From NCBI GenBank assembly GCA_030737835.1, contig JAUJYN010000012.1, positions 6,819,003 through 6,883,002 of the forward strand: a stretch of DNA of 64,000 nucleotides. Direction: 5' to 3'. A program made the position numbers and the translations under genes. Of this stretch, positions 11,361-22,605 are shown in pieces. The notes under the pieces were generated by a model that had not been told where the DNA came from, did no database searches, and was given only the letters and a program-made list of their open reading frames with translations. The stretch's first letter is position 1, and every line of letters begins with the position of its first letter. Source of the stretch: Acorus gramineus (taxonomy: Eukaryota > Streptophyta > Magnoliopsida > Acorales > Acoraceae).

Positions 11361-14300
11361 TTTCCTATGTGCAAGTTGGGAATCAACATCTCTGTATTCA
11401 TTATGTAGGAGGTAATTTATAATAAAGGGAACCTTACAATCCAAGCCATTATCTCTTCCTCAATTAGAGGAGAGTCAAAACAAACAAATAGAATGAGATA
11501 AGAATGAAAGAACATAAGATCTGGCAAAATCTGTAATAAAAACAGAATACCAGGATGAGGTGGTTTAACACCCCCCCCCCCCCCCCCCCCCCCCAAACTT
11601 GGCGGTCTATGACAAACAAGTTTGGAGCGTAGGAAGATAAACTATCATTTATGAAGACCCTTTATAAAAATATCTGCAGTTTGATGAAGAGAAGGTACAA
11701 AATGTACTTGATGGCTGTCACTGGCGACATGTTCTCGAACAAAATGATAATCGAGCTCAATGTGTTTTGTTCTAGCATGAAATACATGATTGGTAGCCAT
11801 TTAGGTGGCATTCAAGTTGTCACAGTAGAGGACAATAGGAGAGGTGCTTGTTATGGCGAGTTCATTGAGAAGATTTCATATCCATATTGTCTATGCACAA
11901 GCATATGCCAAAGATTGACATTCCACACTAGATTTAGATATCGTGGGTTGTTTCTTTGCACTCCATGATGACAAATTCGGTCCCAAGAATATGCAAAGGC
12001 GAGACATAGAACGACGGATGTTAGGGCAACCTGCCTAGTATGCGTTAGAGAAGGCAATGAGTTGAAGAGGTTCAAATGACAGACTGAACTATAAGCCAAG
12101 ACCGAGAGAACCTTTGAAGTATCGAATGATACATTTAGTAGCTATGAGATATGGTGATCAAGGAGCGCTCATGCACTGAGCAGTTTGCTGAACTGCAAAG
12201 GAGATATCTGGTGGTGTCTGAGTAAGGTATTGAAGAGCTCCCACAATGTGGTGGTATTCAATGGCATTAGGAATCTGATCACCCTCTATGGATGACAATT
12301 TCGATTTGACAGAAATTAGAGTAGAGCATGACTTACAATCAGTCATGTTGGTCTGACATAAGAGTTGTACTATGTACTTCGTTTGGTGTAATGAAGACCA
12401 TGATTTGAATGAGTGACTTCGAAGCCAAGAAAGTAGTGAAGAAAGCCAAGGTCTTTGATATCAAACTCGATACTCAAAGTAGAGGTAAAGGTTGTCAAGG
12501 AAGACTATGAATTGCTTGTTAAGACAATATCATCCACATACAGCAATACTATCGTGAGTTGCAAGTGACAATGATAAATAAGCATAGCAGAATCAGCACA
12601 ACTTTGAGCAAAATCAAATCTGAGAAGAAAGTAGCACGACTTTGGGCAAAATCAAATCTAAGAAGAAAGGAGTTGAATCGCTGAAACCAGGCCTAAGGTG
12701 CTTGTTTGAGGCCATAAATAGCTTTTTGAAGGTTGCACACATGATGAGGGCGAATATTGTCGATGAAGCCAGGTGGTTGTTGCATATAAACTGTCTCATA
12801 AAGATCGCCATGGAGAAAGGCAATTTTGACATTCAGTTGTTGAATTTGCCAGTTACAAGTTGAAGCTAAGCCAAGAATAATACGAATTGTATGCGGTTTG
12901 ACAACCGGGCTAAATGTCTCATCATAATCGAGACCAGGATGCTGGTGAAATCCTTTTGCAACTAGACGAGCTTCGTAACGCTTAATAGTGGTGTCATATC
13001 ATCGCTTGATTTTGAAGACCCATTTGCATCCAACAATGTTTTGATTAGAGGAAGTAGGAACCAATGTCCAAGTGGAATTCTTCAGGAGAGCATTAAATTC
13101 TTCAAACATTGCCACACGCCATTCAAGAAATTTGATCGCTTGAGTATAACACATTGGATTGACACCAGATGCAGATAGCTTAGTAGTACATGCCTGCAGG
13201 AGCGGATACCTGGAAGTGCACATATTTGAAATGACTTTCACCCGATGGCTGTTATCTCATAATCGAGTAACCATATGGTGAGGGAAAGAGGTGATTTCGA
13301 GGGCAGTTGGACTGATGTTGATGGTGGAGACTCTTCTGCAAGGGAAGCAAATTGTGATGTTGATGAGGGCATGTCTGGCACAGAACTTTGAGGTGTAGAA
13401 GCTGAGGTGGAGGAATCCACAGATAGAGAAGGCACAATCACTGATGGTATTGGTGGGTAGTCAAGTAGAGTATCGATGGATGTAGGAGTAATAACTGGAA
13501 AGAACAACCAAGAGGTCTAAGAATCCGTAGAGGGAGTTGAGCTTGAAATATCAAAGGGATACCTGCTTTCATCAAAAAGAACAAGGTGCGATATGTAGAT
13601 GCATCCAAACTTTGAATCCAGACAGTGGTAGCCTGTGTTGTGAACTGTAGCCTAGAAACACACATTCAATAGAGCAAGGTTGCTGTTTTTGAGCAGCAAT
13701 ATCACCTAAAAATGGGTAACATGCACAACCAAAAATGAGAAGCATTGAGTAATCAGGAGATGTCCCAAAGAGTGCTTCAAAGGGTGGCTTCCAATTGAGA
13801 AGCGGTGTAGGTAGCCGATTAATCAGAAAAACAGTAGTGCAAACAACTTCGACCAATAGCTTGAGAGGCATATTGGCGGTGAGAAGAAGGGTGCAAGCCA
13901 TGTCGGCAATGTGGCAGTGCTTCCTCTCAGCAACTCCATTTTGTTGAGCCATATGGGAGCATGAGAAACGATGGTGAATACCCTTATTAGCACACAGGTT
14001 TTTGAAATGATTATTGACATATTCCATTCCGCCATCACTTTGAAAAAATTTAGGAGTGCAAGAAAATTGATTGTTAAGAATAGCAAGAAAGTGAACAAAG
14101 TGGTCAAAGACTTCTGATTTTCTTTGGATGAGAAAAATATAAGAAAATCAAGTGAAATCATTAGTGAACAACATATAATACTGAAATTCACTCACAAAAG
14201 AAATAAGAGACATCCTAACATCTGAGTGAACTATGAAAAATGAGGAAGTAGCACGTTTATGATTTAACGAAATAGACTTGCCGATAGCACAGTGCTTACA

Positions 14301-14870
14301 AAAATATAACTGCGAGAAAGTAAAAACAAAGCCTAATAATTTCTGAGATCCTAAAGCAGAAAGCACATCGGATGTGGGGTGGCCAAGACGAAGATGCCAT
14401 GACTTCAGAGAAACTTTAGATGAGGAGAAGGCAGAACGAGAGACTTGTGGTTTAATGGGAAAGAGACCAGCATGTAAATCATTGATACAAAAATCTCACG
14501 GATAAAATGTGAAGCTCACATAATTGTCTTTGGTGAACTAGGCAACGGAGAATAAATTCTTGCATATGGATGGAATATGAACATTGGAGAAGTGAAAGGA
14601 GGCAGAGGAAGTAGGGTAGGGAGCATAACTCGTGTGCTGAATAGGGAGATCACCATTGCCCAACATCACCTTATCAGAACCAGCATAGACTAAACTTTAG
14701 TGCATGGAGCACATGTCACCCGTCATGTGATGAGTAGCGCCAGTGTCAGGATATCAATTAGGATCAAGCTGTGGATCAACCTGTAAACTAGCAAGTGACG
14801 AAGATAGATCATCTCTGATAGTTGAATGGCGATGCCAAAAAGTCATTGCAGAGTGTCTGAACTCGTTACA
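11360..14870 (-). mobile_element. Broken Ty1/copia LTR retrotransposon
   Basis: On the minus strand, from high to low coordinates, are the retroviral-like protease region with a DTGATHHMT motif (near 14740), a GAG-pre-integrase motif like WHLRLGHP (near 14390), an integrase core segment (about 13570-14027), reverse transcriptase start (about 13000-13240) and an RNase H-proximal segment (about 12160-12346). This is the copia order. A run of 24 G on the minus strand (11571-11594) next to TGTTAAACC looks like a polypurine tract followed by the start of a 3' LTR, which may extend to about 11360. No 5' LTR or full gag was found, so the left part of the element is lost. It is a clearly inactive fossil with many breaks, probably old. 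Confidence 0.85.
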
Positions 14871-14979
14871 TATATATATAAATTTGAAATAATTAAGACC
14901 AATTTTTTGTTTTTCAAGATTTACTTTCATCTATATATATTCTGAATTTTTAAAAATAAAAATTGATTATTATATCTAT

Positions 14980-15104
14980 GAGAAAAATCCATATAACCCC
15001 CTGTAAACTGACTCAAATCCATGTAACCCCCTGACTTTTCTTAAAATCCATATAACCCCCTAAAAACACCTAGTAAATCCAAATAACACCCTGAAAAAAA
15101 TTAT
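14980..15104. mobile_element. Partial copy of the 521-bp MITE family
   Basis: GAGAAAAATCCATATAACCC and two further 'ccatataaccccc' phrases, then ACACCTAGTAAATCC, match one arm of the complete MITE at 9709. The other arm is missing. Confidence 0.7.
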
Positions 15105-15622
15105 CTTAAATGAAAAAAATTATTTCTATTAGATTTAATATAAATAAAGATGACATGCATATATCTTAAATGAAATGTCAATAACAATTTCTCACTATAA
15201 AAAAAAAAAACAGGACACATGATTTATTGTATCAAATAATATTAGTCCAATCACTAATATAACGAATGAAGAACCCTGAACCATCAATATACACATTACT
15301 ATTATTGATGCAGCACAAAGGAGGAAGATATAGAAGCCCGACAATATACATGTAGTTGCATGCAAAAGAATTCATGATCAAAATACATTGTATCACATAA
15401 AAACAACATGTTGTTATCTTAAATAAATGTCAATCACAATTTCCCATTAAAGAAAAATAAAGATATGACTTAATTTTAGAAACATAAATAAAAAACAAAA
15501 CACATGACATGATATATATATATAAAATAGATTTAAAGGTATAATAGACAATTTATAATTGTCACGTCACGGGACCTAGTTTAGACCTGTGATGTTGGGG
15601 CCTAAAAAATAAAACACACGAC
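15105..15622. other. AT-rich intergenic sequence, no gene seen
   Basis: Low-complexity AT-rich sequence; no frame or paired repeat supported. Confidence 0.35.
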
Positions 15623-15793
15623 TATATATATATATATATATATAGTGGGGTGATTACCTGCGGACGAACGGAGAGATTTTGCCTTGGTCACGACTTCCTC
15701 TTTGGTTACCGGATGCACCCGGTCGAATATGTTTGAGTGAAGCTCTCATCACCGTCGGATGCGATGGACCCAAATCGGACGGCCCATGTTCCG

Positions 15794-15834
<41 letters not shown>
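15623..15834. mobile_element. Micron-like unit between two (TA)n tracts
   Basis: A 149-bp block of much higher GC (about 15645-15793) lies exactly between two pure TA microsatellites (15623-15644 and 15795-15834). It contains words such as GGACGAACGGAGAG, CACCCGGTCGAATATG and CACCGTCGGATGCGATGG. Rice Micron elements are known to be inserted in (TA)n and flanked by it, and this arrangement is the same. I cannot show sequence kinship to that family. Confidence 0.45.
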
Positions 15835-15839
<5 letters not shown>

Positions 15840-16439
15840 TGAGATTAATCTAATAAAAAGAACACTTTGTTTGAGTAAATCTAGAATAAATAAGTTGTTA
15901 ATTAGATTAGATATAGATAGAATCTTTTATTTTTCACATCCATCCATTTATATATATACACAGAATGTAACTGATATACAGAATTGATACATATATATTA
16001 ATTTAACAATATAATAATAATATAATTTTAATTACATTTTTCTTATTTAAAAATATGACATGAAAAACATAAAAATGATATGAAAATATGTAATCTCTGT
16101 ATCAACAATTCAATCAATTTTGTTAATCAACCTTGTTTAGCTCTTATAACTTAAAAGATAATTATAATAACTTACCCATTATACATATAAAATTATCAAT
16201 CACTTCTATTATAGATAAAAAATAATAATAATAAATAAACTGAAGCAAATTTTCATACCTTTTACTTGTAGCTGAAAATTTAACCGTGATCTATCCCTAC
16301 CACATACATACCCTCCTTAGAAAAATACACTACTTTCTCTCACACCATGTATCATAGCTAAAATATGCATTAAATTACCAACATAGGTCCATAAAAACAC
16401 CCATAATTCAAACATAAATGTAATATACAAATCTGAAAT
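15835..16439. other. AT-rich intergenic sequence
   Basis: Nothing coding is visible. The base composition changes abruptly at 16440, where the GC-rich block begins. Confidence 0.35.
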
Positions 16440-17192
16440 TTAGACAAAGGGAATTAAGGAAAATACAGTGGCTCGTGTGACCCCGGGTACGTTCCCCTCA
16501 GCCTCGTAAGGATCATCCATCCCGTCGTCGTCTCCCTCTCCATCCTCATCCCCCTCCTCCTCAGCCATGGCCTCCATGGCCCCGGCGCCCTCAACATTGG
16601 CCTCTGTGGCCCCGTCATCCTCAAATTCCTCCTCCCTGACATCAGCACCCATGGCCTCACCAGCCCCAACTCTTACGCCCTCGCCCTCCTCCACGCTCAC
16701 CGCGTTGGAAGCCAACACCTCATAGTCCTCCATGGCCCTCCTCACATCTTCCTCACCCCACATGAGTCTCGCCCTCACCTGGACCCCCCTCATCCTCGCC
16801 AAAGACCTCGTCGAAGATACGGGCTTGCTCCTCACTAATACCCGCCACCCTCTCAGCCCCAACCTCCCTAACAATGCCCTCGGCCGACCCTCCGGCCTCC
16901 AAACCCGCACCTTCGGCCACCACCGATACACCCTAATGCCTCCTCTTGCACGTATACCCTACCATACCACTCCCAACCCCTGGGGCAGCCCCGAAGTCGT
17001 GCCCCCGACTTCACCCGCCCCGGTCGATGACGTCTCCACCGTTTGGGTCGTGTCCCACACGACCACCCTTTTCGACCCATCGCTCTCCGATGAGCCCAAC
17101 CCCAAGACAGCCCCCCTCTGCTCTCGGGAAGACCGAAGACGCTTCATCATCGTGGCCGTCTTCTTCCCCTTCATCATCTCTCCCGATTTCAC
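16440..17192 (-). pseudogene. GC-rich acidic coding remnant of unknown family
   Basis: This 0.75-kb block is far richer in G and C than its surroundings. On the minus strand a frame ending at 16440 has a strongly acidic C-terminal half (repeated EEE, EGDEDGEGDDDG) before a stop. An upstream ATG near 17192 starts another frame beginning MMKGKKTATMMKRL. No single frame is open through the whole block; protein-like composition moves between frames, so the unit looks frame-broken. A TATA-like CGGTTATAAGGG and AAACCCTAAAATC-type leader words lie further right, beyond a MITE at 17213. No domain was recognised. It could be a host gene fragment or part of a larger repeat. Confidence 0.4.
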
Positions 17193-17209
17193 AAGAAAAA
17201 GGAGAACAC

Positions 17210-17707
17210 AAAGGCCTAGTTTGGCATGGGGATAAGGGGTTGGGATAAGGAAAAAATTAGGTTAAATTACTTGTTATCCTATATGGCATTAAAAAAAAGG
17301 GATAAAGCATGGACAATTGTTTACATTTTGAGATAAAAAAAATGGGGATAGTTTGTTCTGGGTAAAAGGTATAACAGACTTTATCCCAATTTTTTAAAAT
17401 TGGGATAACATTTATGACTACCCTTCCCAACAAAAAAAAAACAAAAACCCAAAAAAAAAAAAGAGTGTGTTCCACCAAAGAATATTAATGACCCATTAAT
17501 AGGAAGGGTAGATCTGGTATTTTTTAAAAAAAATTAAATTTATCCCATATTTGATCCAAATACAAGATTGAGGATAAGAACACAAAAAATGAGGATAATA
17601 AAAAAACATTACCATATGCAAATCTGGATAAAAATAGTTGTTTTTTTATCCCTATAAATTAGGCTAACTTATCCTAAAAATTTATCCCTTTACCAAACTA
17701 GGCCAAA
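17210..17707. mobile_element. Tourist-like MITE, 492 bp
   Basis: Perfect 12-bp TIRs, GGCCTAGTTTGG at 17213 and CCAAACTAGGCC ending at 17704, resemble Tourist/PIF-Harbinger ends (GGSCTGTTTGG type). AAA flanks each side, a 3-bp duplication although TWA is more usual. The interior repeats GGGATAA and TTATCC. The element separates the acidic coding remnant from its apparent promoter-like flank. Confidence 0.75.
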
Positions 17708-17879
17708 AGATTTTAGGGTTTCAAAATCAAGAAGAAGGAGATAATCTAAGGTGAATCAAAGCCAAGGAAACCAAGTTTTTTCGGTTTAAAATGGAGAAGA
17801 AGAAGAAGAGAGGGAAGAGCAACCATTTTAAAAACGTGCGGGAGAGAGAGAGGGTCTCTTTTCGGTTATAAGGGACCCA

Positions 17880-18539
17880 GTCGGGCGGTGGCTACTCAAG
17901 ACTAGCCGCCCCCTATTCGTCGACTAAACACAAGTAGCCGCCCCTCTCTGCCGGCTAAAATCAACTAGCCGCCCTCTGCCAGCTTCTCAAGACACACTTA
18001 TTTCCAAGTTTTCTAAACCAAACAGCCATGTACTGGTTTATTTCCAAAACCTACTTGATCAAACACAACTCTCTTGAAGTTTTATCACATTTCCAATACC
18101 GTTCAGTTCGAATTTCCTTAGTTCTGGTTCTTTTCCAGAATTTTCTATCCTTTGGATGATCCAATTCACCAAACTCAATACCTTTTACTTGCTTTCTATC
18201 TGTGATATCCCCTTGATTTGCTGAGTTGCTATGCACGGCACGGTAGGCACAAGGAAACCGACTCCGGGGGGCTCCGTGCACGATTGATAGGAACCCCGTC
18301 CGAGGGTTGAATCACTCGCTACTTTACTTTTTTCCATCTTCCACCTGGATCATTCCTTTTGGTTGAAAATTCTAGTCAACACCTAGCCTCTGACAGTCTA
18401 AATCAACTCCCTGAATAGTATTGGTCATGTTACCTGAACTTCTTGAAGGTCGGGTCGGCCAAAATAGGGGTCTCTTTCCATATCATCGGTCGAAGTCTTT
18501 CTGTTTCACACAAGAGACTCCATCCGATGAGAGACAATT
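17880..18539 (+). repeat. TAGCCGCC-motif region upstream of an LTR start
   Basis: GGCGGTGGCTACTCAAG, ACTAGCCGCCCCC, AGTAGCCGCCCCTC and AACTAGCCGCCCTC lie within 17884-17980, and the same motif recurs to the right inside the LTR-like sequence. Between them lies ordinary sequence with a GC-rich patch (GGCACGGTAGGCACAAGG). It could be the 3' internal part of a Ty3/gypsy-type element whose LTR begins at 18541. No coding domain was recognised. Confidence 0.35.
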
Positions 18540-18540
18540 G

Positions 18541-19540
18541 TAGATACCCCAATTTTGACTGTCCAAAGAGACGAAAATACTTCAAGTAATATTTAGAAAT
18601 GACCACATTTGGAAGATCATAAAGAAAACTTCCTTAGAAACAAAACCAAAAAAGCCTTAGTCTAAAGCCTTAGGAATTTCTAAGGATGGACAGGGGTAGA
18701 TACTTGAGAGTAGCCACCCCATATTGGGCAGCTAGTTTCAACTAGCTGCCCCCCTGACCGACCCCAAACCTCTTCCCTTGGATGGGACATAAAGCAACAT
18801 TTAATGCTGATGATTGCAGTAGTTTGTTTCGTTTAGCTACCCCATCTTGGCCGGTTTAACCCTAGTAGCCGACCTAAGCCACCGCTTGTCAGAGATGGGA
18901 CATTTGGTAGGCCATCATTGGGGCGGCAACTTGAGAGTAGCCGCCCCTCACTGAGTGGCTAGTTTCAACTAGCTGTCCCCCTCCTGGACAATGTCAGAAG
19001 AATAAAAATCTAATGGGGGTAAAATCAAGCACCTTATTATCCATTTTGATCTATTGTCCAATGGACATTTCTCTGCCTCTCTTTCACTATAAATAGAGGG
19101 GGTCCAAAACATTTCAAAATCATTTCCAATCTACAATATCAATCATCAATTCACAATTCACAACAATCCACCATTCAAATCAACACACTTCCACACCTAC
19201 CACTTGAAACCTTAGAGCGAGAGAGAAAGAGAGTTCTATTTGTGAGTAAAAACTCATTCCCTACACAAATTCACTCTCCAAATCCACTCTCCAAAACCCA
19301 GGTTAAACCTAGTTTAACCTTAGCCAAACCGTAACCCATTTCTTGCCCAGGTTCTGCCCAAATTAAACCAAACACCAGGCGGCTAAACACCACTAGCAGT
19401 CCCCCTTTAGGCGGCTATTTTCCACTAGCTGGCCCTCACCTACACCCCCCTGACTTCCAAACCCCCTTTGTCAAGTTCCCAAGGCAAAAAAAAGATTCTT
19501 GTTTTTCACCTCTGTGTGCGGCAAGCCCGTATCTCAAAGC
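18541..19540 (+). mobile_element. Ty3/gypsy-type LTR remnant (Tat-like ends)
   Basis: The block begins TGTAGATACCCCAATTTTG, the usual LTR start of Tat-like gypsy elements. It carries a TATA box CACTATAAATAGAGG at about 19086, and near 19537-19552 reads GCGGAGACTCCACAAA, resembling the leader just inside such LTRs. The mate LTR and the gag-pol region were not found, so this is a solo or truncated remnant. It is a fossil without coding capacity. Several TAGCCGCC/GGCGGCTA motifs occur within it. Confidence 0.5.
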
Positions 19541-19559
19541 GGAGACTCCACAAACTCCC

Positions 19560-20090
19560 CCACGAAGGCGATCAAATCAAACCCCAACTTTTCTAGCTTT
19601 TCGAAAAAGCAGGTGGCGATCGCTATCCCCCCTGAATCCTCCTGAGGAGCTGCCGGGCACCCTAGCAAGGAACTACATACACCCCTCCCCCTTCCGAGAG
19701 ACAATCCAACCGAGCCTGTCAAGGCGCGCACCGGATCCGAATCTCCGAAGAACCCCCACACACGTTGCGCTAGAGAAAGGCGCTTTTGGGGACCCTCCGA
19801 AATCCGATACCGACAAGAAGGGACTCGGCGTTGTCCTTGCTGGCTCTGAAGTAAACAAGGGAGGAAAATGGTCTGAAATTGTCCTCAGGAGACCCTGCAG
19901 CAAACTTTTCAGATATGCGATCTCCCACTCGTCATCCACAAGGACTCGGTCCAACCTCACGAGAGAAAGCTCCTCGCGCATGTTACTCCATGTGAATGAG
20001 TTGTTCGAGATCAGCAAGTCGATGAGTCCCTCCTCTTCGATCCATTCAGAAAAGTTAGTCATGGCCGGAGACAACCCCCCCCCCCCCTGA
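19560..20090 (-). mobile_element. LINE endonuclease-domain fragment
   Basis: The minus-strand frame 19673-20074 reads FSEWIEEEGLIDL, then SFTWSN, VRLDRVLVDDEWE and SDHFPP. These are the hallmark segments of the apurinic-type endonuclease of plant L1-like LINEs, ending with the conserved S-D-H. The reading frame continues a short way as unrelated sequence; no reverse transcriptase follows. A run of 12 C/G bases at about 20079-20090 abuts the 5' side. It is an internal piece without ends, so insertion features cannot be judged. Confidence 0.8.
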
Positions 20091-20640
20091 GCACGTTAAA
20101 ATCTCCATTCCATTGATGGATTTTAAATATATATTAAAATATATATTAATCTTAAATGATGGATTGTTCATGACATAATGTTAAACGATGGTTACACAAA
20201 ACATTAACTATTAGTGATGTATGCTCAATTGATTTTTGTGGCATGCAGCAATGTAGCTGCTTGGAGTGTCTGAAACAAAAACATGAAAGAATCGCCACTT
20301 ACCTTTGAAGGGAAAAATGAAAACAAGTTTCTCATGTAAGTAAAGTAATATTTACTTAAAGTAATATTTCCAATATCCTTCTGTAACTTGTGAATGTAAA
20401 CTTGTACATTTTGTTCAGTCAAAGCAATACAAATCTTATATTACCAATTAAAAAAAAAAGTAATATTTACTTAAATCTCTTCTTCTTTTTTCTGATCTTA
20501 GTTTCGTCCCGTTTTTGTGATGTTCTATTTTTCATTCCAAATTTAATATGAATCATTCTCTTGTCTTATAGTACTCAATCTTGATTGTTAGAGCTTACGT
20601 GACAGACACCACACCATCAAATTCTTCATGAATTTCTCAA
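20091..20640. other. Intergenic sequence, no gene seen
   Basis: AT-rich, with short direct repeats of AAAGTAATATTTACTTAAA (about 20341 and 20458). No supported gene. Confidence 0.35.
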
Positions 20641-21640
20641 CTGCTAGTATTGGGCCCATCTAAACTAGCCCATTCCTTAGTTGACCAGAAATTGGATCTT
20701 TTCTTTTTCCTTCATAACACTTTAATCCTACATCGGAAAAAACCACTTGAATTTTTCACCTTATATATAGAGACAAATCATTCTATTGTTGAGACTTGTT
20801 GGACCAAACCCTACGCAAGCACACATGAGGCCCAGCCAATTAGCCCATGGGCTTAGATTTTTGTTGGCGAAACTAGTTAACTAGGCGTGCATGCTCACGC
20901 ATCGCACTTGCGCATGAGACGGGCCGGGCCGCGGGCCACACCTTGGCAAGTCCACATACACGCACTGGCCACTTTGGGCCCGTTCCATGGGTTCGGGCTT
21001 GATCTTCATGCGCACGGGTTTATTTTTGTCTCTCATGACATCTCCTTTTATTTGAATTTGAATTTTCAAAACCTATCCGTGCAGAGATCTCTCAACGGAT
21101 GCAATTGTAATAATTTCAATTAATTTGTCCATTATTAATGTGCACAATTAATTGGTCGATTTCCTTTTAAACATTTTTGAACGTTGTTGGAATGTCTATA
21201 TAAAAGCGTCAAATTGTTCTCATTCACCACCAGCAAAAAACACAAGTCTAGAGCCACCCACACTTGGTATTTTTCTTATGTTTTGGCCTTTCGCCTTTAT
21301 AGAGGAATCGTCTCCACCTTCTTCATTCTCTCCTCTCTGATCTAAGTGTCTGAAAGGATCGAACTCATTCACTATAGTCTCCTCGTAGCTCGCACCCAGA
21401 GGAGGCATAACCCTGGTGGTCGTATCTCTCAAGTGGAGCCGTTCAACCTTGTGCGTGAGGTGGCCTTATTCACTGAGGACAGAGCTTCTCCACTCGCTTC
21501 CACCAAATTGATATGCTATTCTAATCCTCGACTCTTTATTTGCAAAATATTTTATCGGTGCTATGTTTTCATATTGGTTTGATTATGTGGCTTTACTACA
21601 TTTTTGCATTGCCCTTGTCATAAAATTTAACAACAACTAA
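20641..21640 (+). other. Promoter-bearing repeat-like block, possibly an LTR
   Basis: Two TATA-like boxes lie at 20761 (TTATATATAG) and about 21194 (GTCTATATAAAAGCG). TGTTGGACCAAACCC starts at about 20793 and AATTTAACAACA lies near 21627, which would fit the TG...CA ends of an 830-bp copia-type LTR. No target duplication or internal domain supports this. The middle is GC-rich (GGGCCGGGCCGCGGGCC at about 20922). The short frames here are not protein-like. Confidence 0.3.
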
Positions 21641-21905
21641 ATTCGAATTCTCTCATTGAAGGATTCCACCCCTTCAAGTTTAAATAATAGCGAAAGCCAT
21701 GAAAGCCATGTGTTTATTTTTTTCTTCTTAGAATCTTTTTTTATTATTATTGTTAGCGGTTAATATTGTATTAGAAATCTATTTTTATTGTTAGGAGTTA
21801 ATAATGTATTATGTAAATTTATGAAGTAAGTCTCATGTATTTAAAATTAAATTTTTACCTTTCATTAATTTTTTATTTTTTATAATCAACTATCGATTAT
21901 GTATT
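21641..21905. other. AT-rich spacer
   Basis: No feature seen. A diverged local repeat of 'attgttag(c/g)(g/a)gttaat' occurs twice near 21750-21800. Confidence 0.3.
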
Positions 21906-22453
21906 TAAATTAAGGGAAAAATCCATATTACCCCCTATAAACTGATTGAAATCCATATAACCCCTTGACTTTTCTTAAAATCCATATAACCCCTTGAAAT
22001 TATCTAGTAAATCCAAAGAACCCCCTGAATAAAATTTACGTTTACAGATGATGAATATTTTGTGAATATTATGTTTAGTTAACCATGGTAGAAAACACTA
22101 TATATAAAAAAACCTTACAATACGTAAAAAATGCAGAAATCTTCTATAAATGGCAATTTTACCTCTCGAGATAAAGTTTTATAATATATTTGAAGAGGGT
22201 AAAATCGTCCTTTTTATAAGATTTTTCACATTTTTAACACATTGTAGTGGTTTTTTAGTATATTACGTTTTCAGTCATGGTTAATCAAATAAAATATTCA
22301 CAAAATATTCATTATCTATTAACAAAACTTTCATTCAGGGGCTGGATTTACTAGGTGTTTTAAAGGGGTTATATAGATTTTAAGAAAAGTCAGGGGGTTA
22401 TATGGATTTCAGTCAGATTTCAGAGGGTTGTATGGATTTTTTTTTTAAATTAA
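21906..22453. mobile_element. Full-length copy of the 521-bp MITE family
   Basis: GGGAAAAATCCATATTACCC at 21914 and GGTTGTATGGATTTTTTTTT at the right end bound about 532 bp of near-palindromic sequence matching the element at 9709. TAAATTAA stands on both sides (21906-21913 and 22446-22453), an 8-bp target duplication. No coding capacity. Confidence 0.8.
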
Positions 22454-22466
22454 ATATTTTTGTTAA

Positions 22467-22605
22467 GGGAAAAATCCATACAACCTCATAAAATCTGACT
22501 GAAATTCATATAACCCCTTAACTTTTCATAAAATTCATATAATCTTCTGAAAACACCTAGTAAATCCAAATAACCTATTGAATAAATTTTTTGTTAATAG
22601 ATGAT
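22467..22605. mobile_element. Truncated MITE copy cut at the GC-rich island
   Basis: GGGAAAAATCCATACAACC to GTTAATAGATGATGA reproduces the left quarter of the MITE family. The homology then stops abruptly at the GC-rich island and does not resume on its far side, so the junction is a rearrangement rather than a clean insertion. Confidence 0.65.

Noticed and set aside
16732-17235. 167-aa plus-strand frame opposite the acidic remnant
   Set aside because: Antisense shadow of the GC-rich block; Pro/Thr/Leu-rich composition mirrors the minus-strand acidic frames.
20793-21638. Definite copia LTR
   Set aside because: TG...CA-like ends and a TATA box are present, but no mate LTR, primer-binding site, target duplication or internal domain supports it; left as a low-confidence block.
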